Of a stretch of DNA of 64,000 nucleotides, positions 9,375 to 17,979 are shown piece after piece. A program made the translations under genes and the position numbers. The notes below the pieces were generated by a model. That model did no database searches, had not been told where the DNA came from, and saw nothing but the letters and a program-made list of their open reading frames with translations. Each line of letters begins with the position of its first letter. Within the stretch, counting starts at the first letter, position 1. This stretch comes from Bradyrhizobium algeriense. Its GTDB lineage: Bacteria > Pseudomonadota > Alphaproteobacteria > Rhizobiales > Xanthobacteraceae. The stretch spans positions 124,001-188,000 of the forward strand of contig NZ_PYCN01000012.1 of the NCBI RefSeq assembly GCF_003062295.1. Direction: 5' to 3'.

Positions 9375-9402
9375 TCTTCGGCTGCGGTCTAACCGGAGTC
9401 GG

Positions 9403-10092
9403 CTACTGCGGCGTCGGGCCGTTGTGGCCGCCGCCCTGCAGCGCCATCTTGGAATTGAACGGCGAGTCGCCCTGCTTGGGTTCGAGCACGACGACGACCG
9501 TACCCTGCTTCACCCGGCTGTAGAGGTCGATGACGTCCTCGTTGGTCATACGGATGCAGCCCGAGGAGATCGAGGCGCCGATATATTCCGGCTGATTGGT
9601 GCCGTGGATGCGGAACAGGGTGTCCTTGTTGCCCTGGTAGAGGTAGAGCGCGCGGGCGCCGAGCGGATTATCGACGCCGCCGGGCACCGAGGCCGGCAGG
9701 CCTTCGATGCGCTTGTGAATGTCGGCGGTGGGCGTCCATTTCGGCCATTCGGCCATGTTGCCGACTTTGGCGATGCCGGAGAACGCGAGGGCTTCCTCGC
9801 CGACGGTGACGCCATACCGGATCGCCTTGCCGCCGTCCTGAACCAGATAGAGATAGTGGTTATCGGAATCGACGACGATGGTGCCGGCCAGTTCCTTGCG
9901 GTGATAGTCGACGATGGCGCGGCGGAACGGCTCTGCCGGCGGAACCGCGGCGTAGCGCGCCTTGGCAAGCTGGGCCTTGTCGTTCGGCTTGAGGGTGGCT
10001 TCAGGGGCGGCCTGATAGGTGGTTGCCGGCATGCAGCCGGACAACGCAAGGCCGGCGGCGAGCAGCCCCAAGATTACTTTCAACGACGACAT
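9403..10092 (-). CDS. L,D-transpeptidase lipoprotein (YkuD domain)
   Basis: This 229-residue enzyme cross-links peptidoglycan or attaches proteins to it in the periplasm. The N-terminus is a lipoprotein signal ending 'LALSGC', so the mature protein should be lipid-anchored. A YkuD domain follows, with the catalytic signature 'HGTN' and then 'SSGCIRM', whose cysteine is the nucleophile. The ATG at 10092 is chosen over the longer frame because it places the signal peptide at the start. It converges on the extensin-like gene, so two wall-related genes sit end to end. Confidence 0.93.
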   Translation of the reverse strand: MSSLKVILGLLAAGLALSGCMPATTYQAAPEATLKPNDKAQLAKARYAAVPPAEPFRRAIVDYHRKELAGTIVVDSDNHYLYLVQDGGKAIRYGVTVGEEALAFSGIAKVGNMAEWPKWTPTADIHKRIEGLPASVPGGVDNPLGARALYLYQGNKDTLFRIHGTNQPEYIGASISSGCIRMTNEDVIDLYSRVKQGTVVVVLEPKQGDSPFNSKMALQGGGHNGPTPQ

Positions 10093-10480
10093 GGCACACT
10101 TCCAATCGAAAGTCTGGCGTTCGCGGCAACAATGTTGCGCCAAAAACGCGACGATTCCATTAATCCCATTATCGGCAAAAGCTGGCATTTATGCCAGCGT
10201 TTGCACGCCCGTTTCGCGCTGCGGAAGCGCGGCTGTGGCTTTTATGCCGCAAATTTTGCGACCTATGGTTGAGTTCCGGACAGGGGGTACGCCGGGGCCG
10301 AATCTCGGCCGCGTGGGCGCCGCCTCACCGCCACAAATGTGGTCGGCGGTTAATGCGCCGGTCATCAAGCGCTTGCCAGAATCGGGCTTAGTGCCGCTGG
10401 GTGCTCTGGCGTTTTCAAGCGAAATGGGTACCGGTTCGCGTCGAGACGAGAGATTTGCTGCCCTGTTTCCGGAGTTGCCC
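10093..10480. other. Divergent intergenic region with a perfect hairpin
   Basis: These 388 bases separate the L,D-transpeptidase gene and corA. The only clear structure is the hairpin GCTGGCA-TTTA-TGCCAGC at 10181-10198, about 90 bases upstream of the L,D-transpeptidase start. It could be an operator or a leader structure. No gene is supported, although the corA reading frame stays open through the region. Confidence 0.5.
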
Positions 10481-11458
10481 ATGTTTTCGGTGTTTGTTCC
10501 CTCCGAATCCGCCCTGAAGAAGCTGCTGGCCGCCGAGCCGGCACTGTTGCCGGACAATGCGGTCTGGATCGACCTGTTGAACCCCACGATGGAGGAGGAC
10601 CGCGCGGTTGAGCGGCTGGCCGGGATCGCGGTGCCGACCCGGGAAGACATGCAGGAGATCGAGATTTCCAGCCGGCTCTATATCGAGAACGGCGCCCGTT
10701 ACATGACCGCGACGCTGATGTGCCAATCCGACACCGATATGCCGAAAACGACGGCCGTCACCTTCATCCTGGCCGGTCACCGCCTGGTCACGGTGCGCTA
10801 CGACGAGCCAAAGCCGTTTGCCCTCGTCGAGCACAAGCTGGCCCGCTCCTGCATGCCGGGGATCTCGGGCGAAATGGTGCTGATGGAACTGCTGGACGCG
10901 GTGATCGACCGCTGCGCCGACATTCTGGAGCGCGCCGGCGCCGAAGTCGATCAGGTTTCCCACGACATCTTCGAGCCTGAAAGCGCGCGCCACGGCCAGG
11001 CCAAGCGATATTCCCAGATCCTGATCGCGATCGGCCGCAAGGGGGATCTGGTCTCGAAGATCCGGGAGAGCCTGGTCTCGATCGGCCGGGTCGTCACCTT
11101 CCTGTCGGCGGTGGTGGAAGGCGTCAAATGGTCCAAGGACATGCGCGAGCAGCTCAAGACCATGCAGCGCGACGTCGCTTCGCTGACCGACCATTCGTCC
11201 TATCTCTCCAACAAGATCACCTTCACGCTCGACGCCATGCTCGGCGTCGTCAATCTCGAGCAGAACAACATCATCAAGCTGTTCTCGGTGATGGCCGTCG
11301 TCCTGATGCCGCCGACGCTGATCGCCTCGATCTACGGCATGAATTTCAAGGCGATGCCGGAACTCGAATGGGCGCACGGCTATCCGATGGCGCTCGTCAT
11401 GATGCTCATGGCAGCGGTGCTGCCGTATTTTCTCTTCAAGTGGAAGAAGTGGCTGTAG
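10481..11458 (+). CDS. corA: CorA-type magnesium/divalent cation transporter
   Basis: This is a CorA-family inner-membrane channel for Mg2+ and related ions. The 325-residue protein has a large N-terminal cytoplasmic domain with long helices and ends with two membrane segments. The first segment is followed by the diagnostic 'GMN' in 'IASIYGMNF'. The last segment ends in a basic tail 'FKWKKWL', as usual. The frame is open far upstream, but the ATG at 10481 with GGAG at 10471-10474 gives the family length. No Mg-sensing leader was recognised. Confidence 0.93.
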   Translation: MFSVFVPSESALKKLLAAEPALLPDNAVWIDLLNPTMEEDRAVERLAGIAVPTREDMQEIEISSRLYIENGARYMTATLMCQSDTDMPKTTAVTFILAGHRLVTVRYDEPKPFALVEHKLARSCMPGISGEMVLMELLDAVIDRCADILERAGAEVDQVSHDIFEPESARHGQAKRYSQILIAIGRKGDLVSKIRESLVSIGRVVTFLSAVVEGVKWSKDMREQLKTMQRDVASLTDHSSYLSNKITFTLDAMLGVVNLEQNNIIKLFSVMAVVLMPPTLIASIYGMNFKAMPELEWAHGYPMALVMMLMAAVLPYFLFKWKKWL

Positions 11459-11587
11459 ATCAGCGGTTCCCTGCCGTTCCACACCTGCGAAGATCGACTC
11501 AATTCCACCGCTAAAATTTGAGCAGTGCGCTGAACGAATGATCGAAACTTGTCTGCGATAACGTATTTCTCAGGCCGCGAGGATCCC

Positions 11588-11806
11588 ATGGTTGAGAAAC
11601 TCATAATGTCGCCACGCAACGTCATCGATCTTGCGCGCTATCAGCAGGCCCGCGTCGTTGGCAAGGCGCAGGCGTTCTCGACGCGGCTTTGCCGGCACTG
11701 CGGTGCTGTGCTGGCGGACGGCGAGAACGAGGACGAGTGTTCGAGCACGCTTAACGTTGCTGCGACCACACTGCGCACGGCGCAACGAAAGTTTTACGCG
11801 GAGTGA
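11588..11806 (+). CDS. Small zinc-ribbon-like protein
   Basis: This hypothetical is 72 residues from the ATG at 11588. The second half has 'CRHCG' followed eleven residues later by another Cys in a Glu/Asp-rich turn, which looks like half of a zinc site. The N-terminal part 'SPRNVIDLARYQQAR' is helical and resembles other small rhizobial regulators or stress peptides. A longer start at 11549 and a shorter one at 11606 are possible. The function is unknown. Confidence 0.55.
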   Translation: MVEKLIMSPRNVIDLARYQQARVVGKAQAFSTRLCRHCGAVLADGENEDECSSTLNVAATTLRTAQRKFYAE

Positions 11807-11873
11807 TGTTGCTTCCGCGAGCAAGAACCTCATTCCGAGGTACGAGGTCTTGCGCGCGTCCAGAAGGACGGCG

Positions 11874-11958
11874 GCGTGGGATGGGTGGAGCGCAGCGAAA
11901 CCCATCAATGCCGGCGTTCACAGGCGATGGGTTTCGCTTCGCTCTACCCATCCCACGC
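11874..11958. repeat. Palindromic repeat (GGATGGGTAGAGCGCAGCG family)
   Basis: The arms GTGGGATGGGT and ACCCATCCCAC enclose AGCGCAGCGAAACCCATC and its inverted partner. The same family recurs at 37239-37321, 37571-37650 and 39758-39842. It lies between converging genes. Confidence 0.85.
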
Positions 11959-11972
11959 GATCGCATCCTGCG

Positions 11973-12725
11973 CTAGACGTGCTGGCCGCCGTTGATGTGG
12001 ATCTCTGCGCCGTTCACGTACGAACTGGTTTCCGTGCACAGCACATAGATGATCTTCGCGACTTCGTCCGGCGTGCCGAGCCGGTGCATCGGAATCTGCT
12101 GCTCGACGATCTTCTCGGTGCCCGGCGACAGGATCGAGGTGTCGATCTCGCCCGGCGCGATCGCGTTGACGCGGACGCCGACCCGGCCGAAATCGAAGGC
12201 CATTTCCCGTGTGAGTGAAGCAAGCGCCGCCTTCGAGGTCGCATAGGCCACGCCCGCGAACGGGTGCACGCGTGAGCCCGCGATCGAGGTGACGTTCACC
12301 ACCGCGCCCTTGGCGTGCTTCAATTCCTCGATCAGCCCGCGCGCGATCATGACCGGCGCGAAGAAGTTGACATGAAAGACGTGGCTCCAGGTTTCGATAT
12401 CGGTGTCCATGGTGCCGAGCCGGCCGCCGCCCGGGCCCTTCGGCGAGATCGCGGCGTTGTTGACCAGCGCGTGCAGTTCGTCGTTCTCCAGCCGCCTGCG
12501 GATCTCGGAGATCGCGCGCACGGTGTCGTCGTGGCTGCCGAGGTCGACCTCGATGTGGTCCTCCGGGCCTGCGCCCCATGGGCAGATTTCCGGAAAGGCA
12601 TGCCGCGAGCAGGTGATGACGCGCCAGCCGGCCGAGGAGAACCGGATCGCGGTGGCATGGCCGATGCCGCGGCTGGCACCGGTCAAGAGTAGCGTGCGCC
12701 GCGGCGCGTTGGATGAAGAGGGCAT
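11973..12725 (-). CDS. SDR-family oxidoreductase
   Basis: This is a short-chain dehydrogenase/reductase of 250 residues, a cytoplasmic NAD(P)-dependent enzyme. The cofactor motif 'TGASRGIG' is at about residues 15-22, 'NNAA' at about 90, and the catalytic Ser before 'YATSK', where Tyr and Lys form the active site. The C-terminal 'NGAEIHINGGQHV' is the usual SDR ending. The substrate cannot be predicted. Palindromic repeats flank it on both sides, so it is likely a single-gene unit. Confidence 0.9.
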   Translation of the reverse strand: MPSSSNAPRRTLLLTGASRGIGHATAIRFSSAGWRVITCSRHAFPEICPWGAGPEDHIEVDLGSHDDTVRAISEIRRRLENDELHALVNNAAISPKGPGGGRLGTMDTDIETWSHVFHVNFFAPVMIARGLIEELKHAKGAVVNVTSIAGSRVHPFAGVAYATSKAALASLTREMAFDFGRVGVRVNAIAPGEIDTSILSPGTEKIVEQQIPMHRLGTPDEVAKIIYVLCTETSSYVNGAEIHINGGQHV

Positions 12726-12742
12726 TTAGATTCTCTCGTTCT

Positions 12743-12832
12743 CCGTCATGCCCGGGCTTGTCCCGGGCATCCACGTCTTAGGACTCGGTGAAACTAAGAC
12801 GTGGATGGCCGGGACAAGCCCGGCCATGACGG
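12743..12832. repeat. Palindromic repeat (CCGTCATGCCCGGGC family)
   Basis: The outer arms CCGTCATG and CATGACGG enclose CCGGGCTTGTCCCGG and GCCGGGACAAGCCCGG, plus an inner CACGTCTTA / TAAGACGTG pair. It is a long near-complete inverted repeat between the SDR and pdxH genes. Confidence 0.85.
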
Positions 12833-12840
12833 TCTGAGTT

Positions 12841-13482
12841 TTAGGGATAGAGTCGCACCTTGCTCCAGGCTTGTGTCGGCGCATCGCGGCGGAATTCGAT
12901 GCGGTCGTGCAGGCGGAACGGGCGGTCATGCCAGAATTCGATACGTGCGGGGTGAATGCGCCAGCCGCTCCACCCCTGCGGGCGCGGGACTTCGCTGATG
13001 ACGTATTTGGCGGCGACCTTGGCGATCGCCTGCTCGAAGGCAAAGCGGCTCTCCAGAGGCTGCGACTGCTTGCTGGCCCAGGCGCCGATCTGCGCCTGCT
13101 TCGGGCGCGTGGCGAAATAGGCGTCGGCCTCCTCTGATGTCACCGGCGACACGTTGCCGCGGATGCGGACCTGACGGCGCAGCGACTTCCAGTGAAATAG
13201 TAAAGCCGCCTTAGGATTTGCGGCGAGTTCGCGGCCCTTCTGGCTGGCGATGTGGCTGTAGAACACGAAACCATCCGCATCATAGCCCTTCATCAGCACC
13301 ATCCGGACGTCCGGCAGCCCGTCGCTGTCGACGGTCGCCAGCGCCATCGCGTTGGGATCGTTCGGTTCGGACTTCACGGCTTCCGCAAACCATTCGGCGA
13401 ACAGCGCAAACGGTTCCTCGGCCGCGGTAAAATCACCCGATGTTAACGGTGCCGGGTGTTTGATGGAGGTCGTGTCCGTCAT
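12841..13482 (-). CDS. pdxH: Pyridoxamine 5'-phosphate oxidase
   Basis: This FMN enzyme makes pyridoxal 5'-phosphate from PNP or PMP, the last step of vitamin B6 synthesis and salvage. At 213 residues it has the normal length. 'MALATVDSDGLPDVRMVLMKG' type FMN-binding strands, 'KAALLFHWKSLRRQVRI' and the C-terminal 'WSGWRIHPARIEFW' with the dimer-interface Arg are all present. The ATG at 13482 is chosen because the longer open frame adds 26 residues unlike the family. It is divergent from the RT0821-like gene. Confidence 0.95.
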   Translation of the reverse strand: MTDTTSIKHPAPLTSGDFTAAEEPFALFAEWFAEAVKSEPNDPNAMALATVDSDGLPDVRMVLMKGYDADGFVFYSHIASQKGRELAANPKAALLFHWKSLRRQVRIRGNVSPVTSEEADAYFATRPKQAQIGAWASKQSQPLESRFAFEQAIAKVAAKYVISEVPRPQGWSGWRIHPARIEFWHDRPFRLHDRIEFRRDAPTQAWSKVRLYP

Positions 13483-13604
13483 GGCAGGAGTCCCAGTTGC
13501 GTCCATTCGCGTCCCAGAGCGTGTTGCAGCCCCGATACGGGCTCGCTCTATATAGGGCATGGGGACGCGTTGGCCTATCGGCGATCGGGCCGAGCGGCGC
13601 AGTG

Positions 13605-14012
13605 ATGACCTTGATTTTGATCGGTCTCGGCTCGGGCGGCTGCAGCCTGTCGCGCCCGGACGCCTATGCCAGGATGAACGCCGCCGACGTCACGGGTTCG
13701 CTGAGCAAGCAACCGGGCACGGCGCCGGCGCCGACCGAGAGCGACCTTGCCTTTGCACGCACCGCCGCCTCCGACGTGCTGACCAAGGGCGACAAGGATT
13801 CCAGCCAGCCTTGGGAAAATCCGGAAACCGGCGCGCGCGGCTCGGTGACGCCGCTGTCGCAGGCCTATTCCGCCGAAGACGGGCGCACCTGCCGGGATTT
13901 CCTGGCGAGCTACGTCAACGGCCGTGCGGAAAGCTGGCTGCAGGGCGCTGCCTGCAAAGCCGGCAGTGGCCGATGGGAGATCCACACCATCAAGCCCTGG
14001 ACCAGGGGATAA
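13605..14012 (+). CDS. RT0821/Lpp0805-like surface protein
   Basis: This small exported protein is about 135 residues from the ATG at 13605. It has a hydrophobic leader ending in a cysteine ('LGSGGC'), so it may be a lipoprotein, although the residue three before the Cys is unusual for a lipobox. The C-terminal half matches the RT0821/Lpp0805 surface-protein pattern, with two Cys and 'AACKAGSGRWEI'. A longer in-frame start at 13497 is possible. The function is unknown. It precedes the DnaJ-like gene by 147 bases. Confidence 0.72.
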   Translation: MTLILIGLGSGGCSLSRPDAYARMNAADVTGSLSKQPGTAPAPTESDLAFARTAASDVLTKGDKDSSQPWENPETGARGSVTPLSQAYSAEDGRTCRDFLASYVNGRAESWLQGAACKAGSGRWEIHTIKPWTRG

Positions 14013-14159
14013 GGCCTGAAAGGTTTTCGAGCCAAGCCTTTTTTCAAGCCAAGCCTTCAAGCTAGTTGCAAAAATGCAACTGGATCCCCAGATGAAGCCA
14101 AAGCGGGCGAATTGTCCTAAGCTTCAACAAACCGAATTCCCGTGAAGGAGACCTGACGG

Positions 14160-15125
14160 ATGCGCGACCCCTATGAGGTCTTGGGGGTGCCGCGGGGCGC
14201 CAGCGCTGCAGCGATCAAGAGTGCCTATCGCAAGCTCGCCAAGAAGCATCACCCGGACAACAACAAGAACGATCCGAAGGCGGCTGCGCGCTTTTCCGAG
14301 ATCAATTCCGCCAACGAGATCATCGGCGACGAGGACAAGCGCAAGCAGTTCGACCGCGGTGAGATCGACGCCGAGGGCAAGCCACGTTTCCAAGGCTTTT
14401 CTGGCAGCGGTTTTCCCGGCGGCGACCCGCGCGGCCGCGCCGGTGGAGCTGGTGGCTTCGAGTCCTACAGCTTCCGCACCGGTGGCGGCGCGGGCGGGGC
14501 GGGCTTTGAGGATATCCTCAACAGCATGTTCGGTGGCGCGGCCAGGGGTGGACGTCCGGGCGGCGGCCGGACCTTTGAATTCGACACCGGCGGGATCGGC
14601 CTCGACCTCGACCTGAACGTCGCCATGACGGTGTCGCTGGAAGAGTCGGTCAAGGGTGGGGAAAAGCGCGTCCGCCTGCCGACCGGCAAGGAGCTCAACG
14701 TCAGGATTCCGGCAGGCGTCATCGCCGGCCAGCAGATCCGGCTGAAGGGGCAGGGCGAAACCGCGCCGGGCCACCCGCCGGGCGATCTGCTGATTACGGT
14801 CAGCATCGCACCGCATCCCTTTTTCAAGGTCGAAGGCAGCGATTTGCGGCTGGATCTGCCCATTACGCTCTATGAGGCGGTGCTGGGCGGCAAGGTCCGG
14901 GTGCCGACGCTCGGCAGCGCGGTGGAACTGTCGATCCCGAAAAACACCTCCAGCGGTCGCATTTTCCGCCTCAAGGGCAAGGGTCTGCCCAAGGCGGGGG
15001 GAGCAGGGGACCTGTTCGTCACCACCCGAATTATTCTGCCCGACGGGAACGATGCCGAGCTTGAGGCATTGATGGAAAAGTGGCGCGACGGCCACCCTTA
15101 TAATCCGCGCAGCGATTTCGGCTGA
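14160..15125 (+). CDS. DnaJ-like co-chaperone (CbpA type)
   Basis: This J-domain protein stimulates Hsp70 (DnaK). Residues 1-65 form the J domain with the essential 'HPD' in 'KKHHPDNN'. A Gly/Phe-rich linker spans about residues 75-140. Two C-terminal peptide-binding barrels follow, without the zinc-finger of true DnaJ, as in CbpA. At 321 residues the length fits. GAAGGAGA lies just upstream of the ATG. In related genomes it belongs to a row that includes fabI and aroC, and remnants of that order remain here. Confidence 0.92.
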   Translation: MRDPYEVLGVPRGASAAAIKSAYRKLAKKHHPDNNKNDPKAAARFSEINSANEIIGDEDKRKQFDRGEIDAEGKPRFQGFSGSGFPGGDPRGRAGGAGGFESYSFRTGGGAGGAGFEDILNSMFGGAARGGRPGGGRTFEFDTGGIGLDLDLNVAMTVSLEESVKGGEKRVRLPTGKELNVRIPAGVIAGQQIRLKGQGETAPGHPPGDLLITVSIAPHPFFKVEGSDLRLDLPITLYEAVLGGKVRVPTLGSAVELSIPKNTSSGRIFRLKGKGLPKAGGAGDLFVTTRIILPDGNDAELEALMEKWRDGHPYNPRSDFG

Positions 15126-15594
15126 GTCGGGCGATTCGGTCGCGATTCGCGGTGTGAAAACACGTGTCGAACAGTACGGGGCCTGGCAGGAATTTTTCCC
15201 GACGAATCAGCCTATTTCCTTGAAAACAAATGGTTTCTTGGAAAAAGGGGCGGCCTCGAAAGGGGGACCAGCGCGGTACCAAACCCCGATCGAGGCCGCT
15301 TGCGCCGATCGGCGGATCGAACGCTGCTCATTTTCGCGTGATCACCCAGTGCATTAATGAGACGCGCTGGTGGTTTGATTCCAGATTTTCGATGTCAGAA
15401 TTTGGACAAGCGGCGCGGTGTTGCCTATCCGCCGCTTTTCTTGCCGGTAGCCCGGATGGAGCCAACGGGTCGCGCGGATGCGCGCCCCGCGACGAGCGCA
15501 ATCGCGCTCGCACAGTGATGACAGGCTCCGCGCAATCCGGGAACACGCCATCCGCTCGCACTGGTTTTGCTTCGCTTCACCCGGGCTACGCGGG
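15126..15594. other. Gene-free stretch with a degenerate palindromic repeat
   Basis: No gene is supported in these 469 bases between the DnaJ-like gene and the anti-sigma gene. From 15447 to its end it holds a stretched repeat of the GTAGCCCGGATGGAGC family, with the opposite arm CGGGCTACG near 15581-15589. The left part shows nothing recognisable. Confidence 0.55.
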
Positions 15595-16365
15595 TTAGCC
15601 CTTCTTCTCCATCTGATCGTAGATCGCCTGGGCGACCTGGGTCAGTCGCCCCCGGTCGACGCCGGTGGACACCACGGCATAGATGACGCCGTCATCAGCC
15701 CAGAACAGCGTGCTTTCCTTGCCTTCCGCCGCGTATCGCATCTGCGTCGCCTCGGCGTTCGATTTCGCGGTGTAGATCGTAAAACGTTCGCCCGAGGCGC
15801 TTTCGTACATCATGAAGGACGCCGGCCCCCCGGAGCCCGGCAGCAGCCGACCGCCGACCAGCTTCAATCCGGCATTCGTCAGTTCTGGCGCGCGGACGAC
15901 CCAGCCGCAGCGCTTGGTCAGCCATTGCTGCAGATGACTGCGTTCGCTGCCCGGCACCTCGACGGGATGCCGCACCTCCACCACGTAAAGCCGGTGCGCT
16001 TCGATCGCGTGCACCGTCAGATTTTGGAAGGCGGAGGGCGCCGCCGTCGCGCCGCGCGCGAGCCAGCCGACGCTGCCGCCGACGATGAACGCCGCCAGCG
16101 TGGCCGCGATCGCGCCGTAGACCCATTTGCGCGGCTGTTGCACCAGCCGCTCGATCTCGAGCCGCTTCGGCACGGCTTCGTCGACAACCGAATCGTACCT
16201 GGCGTGCAGCGCGTCTGCCATCGCGCGCCACGACTGCACCCGCGCGGCATCGTCGGGATGCGAGGCGAGCCACGCCTCGACGTCACTGCTCCGTTCCGCC
16301 GGCAGCTCGTTGTCGACGTAAGCATGCAGCTCGTCTTCGGTGACGGGAATGTTGCGATCGGTCAT
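15595..16365 (-). CDS. Anti-sigma factor (transmembrane)
   Basis: This 256-residue protein has a cytoplasmic N-terminal anti-sigma domain ('EDELHAYVDNELPAERSSDV'), the typical start of ChrR/RsiW-like anti-sigma factors. One membrane segment follows at about 86-106, then a periplasmic domain of about 150 residues. It should bind and silence the sigma factor encoded upstream. The gap of 67 bases and shared orientation suggest one operon. The zinc-binding His/Cys triad of ZAS domains is not obvious. The signal it senses is unknown. Confidence 0.88.
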   Translation of the reverse strand: MTDRNIPVTEDELHAYVDNELPAERSSDVEAWLASHPDDAARVQSWRAMADALHARYDSVVDEAVPKRLEIERLVQQPRKWVYGAIAATLAAFIVGGSVGWLARGATAAPSAFQNLTVHAIEAHRLYVVEVRHPVEVPGSERSHLQQWLTKRCGWVVRAPELTNAGLKLVGGRLLPGSGGPASFMMYESASGERFTIYTAKSNAEATQMRYAAEGKESTLFWADDGVIYAVVSTGVDRGRLTQVAQAIYDQMEKKG

Positions 16366-16432
16366 TGTCGTCGTCTCTGTCTCTTCCTGATCCTGCGTCT
16401 ATTCTCTGATCCGCCTGTACGTCACGTTTTCA

Positions 16433-16921
16433 TCATTTCACCCGCCGCAGCGCCGCACGCTCGCCCTCGAGCGAAGCTTTGACATGCGCGCGTGCGCGTG
16501 CAAGCCGGGACATTACGGTGCCGATCGGCACGCCCTGGATCTCGGCGACCTCGCGGTAGCTCAGTCCTTCCAGCATCACGAGCAGCAGCACCGAGCGCTG
16601 TTCTTCCACCAGCGTTGCCAGCGCGCGGGCGATATCGCGGCCCTCCGCCTCGGTGCCGCTGGCGTCGGAGTTGTTGTCGAGCAGCGGCATGAATTGCGGC
16701 CGCCGCGCCAGCGACCGCCGCCGGTTCTTGTTCAAATTGGTCAGGATCGTATAGAGCCAGCTCCTGACGTCGCCGCCGAGAAACAGCCGTTCCGAACGCA
16801 ACGCACGCACCAGCGTGTCCTGCACCAGATCATCGGCGATGTCGGCATCGCGCGTGAGTGCACGTGCATAGCGACGGAGCGCCGGAATCATGGCTTCGAC
16901 ACTTTGACGAAACGCGCTCAT
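16433..16921 (-). CDS. ECF-type RNA polymerase sigma factor
   Basis: This is an extracytoplasmic-function sigma factor of 162 residues. Sigma-2 elements include 'DADIADDLVQDTLVRAL' and 'VRSWLYTILTNLNKNRRR'. Sigma-4 contains 'EGLSYREVAEIQGVPIGTVMSRLARAR', the helix-turn-helix that reads the -35 element. The ATG at 16921 gives a normal ECF length. The longer open frame begins 18 residues earlier and looks non-coding. It is paired with the downstream anti-sigma gene. No target promoter was identified in the window. Confidence 0.92.
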   Translation of the reverse strand: MSAFRQSVEAMIPALRRYARALTRDADIADDLVQDTLVRALRSERLFLGGDVRSWLYTILTNLNKNRRRSLARRPQFMPLLDNNSDASGTEAEGRDIARALATLVEEQRSVLLLVMLEGLSYREVAEIQGVPIGTVMSRLARARAHVKASLEGERAALRRVK

Positions 16922-17109
16922 CGGCACCAGATTGCAAGAGTTGTCGAGGCGCGAACGCCTTACCCAACATAACACCCAATTGACGTGTCTATTCCAGCCA
17001 TCGAGGCGTATCGGAAACAGCGTTAATCCGAAGCGCGGATTTGGGCTCGACCGCGCTGGAGTGCTGGTGTACCTCCAAGCCCGACAGGGAAGCTCGTTTG
17101 GAAAGCCGC

Positions 17110-17322
17110 ATGTCGCAAAAATCAGGCCTGGTGCAGGGCAAGCGCGGGGTGATCCTCGGCGCCGCCAAGGAGGTCGGCGACAGCGCGCTGTGTCTGTTGT
17201 CGGACCTGTCGCGCGGCGTCACCGGCGAGGTTCACCATGTCGACGCCGGTTATGACGTCGTCGGCATGAAGCGTCCGGAGGCGCCGGACATCTCGCTCTC
17301 CAATTCGCTAGCTAAGGAATAG
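17110..17322 (+). pseudogene. fabI: fabI remnant with a large internal deletion
   Basis: This is an in-frame scar of enoyl-ACP reductase FabI. The first 17 residues ('SGLVQGKRGVILG') match the N-terminus of FabI. The next stretch ('EVGDSALCLLSDLSRGVTG' and 'DAGYDVVGMKRPEAPDISL') matches its last 45 or so residues. About 200 residues between them, including the Tyr/Lys active site and most of the NAD fold, are gone. The junction falls near 17159-17167. The 70-residue ORF is still open but cannot be an active reductase. An intact fabI must exist elsewhere if the pathway depends on it. It sits 11 bases before the histidine phosphatase gene, keeping the ancestral gene order. Confidence 0.88.
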
Positions 17323-17333
17323 CCGAAAGTCCG

Positions 17334-17933
17334 ATGCCCGCGCCCGTGATCTACTACATCCGCCATGGCGAGACGTCGTGGAATGCGGAAGGCAGGCTGC
17401 AGGGTGCGCAGGACATTCCGCTGAACGATCTCGGCCGCAGGCAGGCGGCCCATGCCGGCAATGTCCTCGCTGAGTTGTTGGCGCGCGATGGCCGCGACAA
17501 GGCCACGCTGCCGTTCGTCGCAAGTCCGCTCGGCCGGGCGCGGGCGACGATGGAATTGGTGCGCGGCGCCTTGAAGCTGCCGCCGGAAAAATATGCGCTC
17601 GACGACCGCCTGCGCGAGATCGGCTACGGCGTCTGGGAGGGCTCGACGCTGGCCGAGATGCAGGCCGCCGATCCCGTACTCTACGCAAAGCGGCTGACGG
17701 CGAAATGGACGATGGCCCCGGAAGGCGGCGAGACCTACGCCGAAGTGCAGGACCGGATGCGCGACTGGTACGATTCCGTGGAGGGCGACACCGTCGCCGT
17801 GGCCCATGGCGGCACGGCGCGGGCGCTGATGGTGGCGCTCGGCATCGAAACGCCGCAGAGCGCCGCGGACCTCCTGATCGAGCAGGGCGCCGTCTACGTG
17901 TTCCGCGACGGGGGCTTGCGGAGGTATAGTTGA
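17334..17933 (+). CDS. Histidine phosphatase family protein
   Basis: This phosphoglycerate-mutase-like phosphatase has 199 residues. The catalytic motif 'YIRHGETSWNAEGR' near the start contains the phosphorylated His in 'RHG'. A second His lies in 'VAVAHGGTARAL' and an acidic 'LREIGYGVWEG' segment sits between them. The substrate is unknown, because members act on sugar phosphates, cofactors or proteins. It starts 11 bases after the fabI remnant and probably shares its old promoter. Confidence 0.9.
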   Translation: MPAPVIYYIRHGETSWNAEGRLQGAQDIPLNDLGRRQAAHAGNVLAELLARDGRDKATLPFVASPLGRARATMELVRGALKLPPEKYALDDRLREIGYGVWEGSTLAEMQAADPVLYAKRLTAKWTMAPEGGETYAEVQDRMRDWYDSVEGDTVAVAHGGTARALMVALGIETPQSAADLLIEQGAVYVFRDGGLRRYS

Positions 17934-17944
17934 ATGATTTTGTA

Positions 17945-17979
17945 TTGACATTGTATATACAGCCGTATATATCCCAGCA
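17945..17979 (+). promoter_or_regulatory. Putative promoter/operator of the toxin-antitoxin pair
   Basis: TTGACA at 17945-17950 is followed 17 bases later by TATATC at 17968-17973, a plausible sigma-70 promoter. Overlapping it are two near-identical boxes, GTATATAC (17953-17960) and GTATATAT (17965-17972), spaced like a ribbon-helix-helix operator. The antitoxin ATG at 17980 is so close that the mRNA would be nearly leaderless. Confidence 0.6.
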
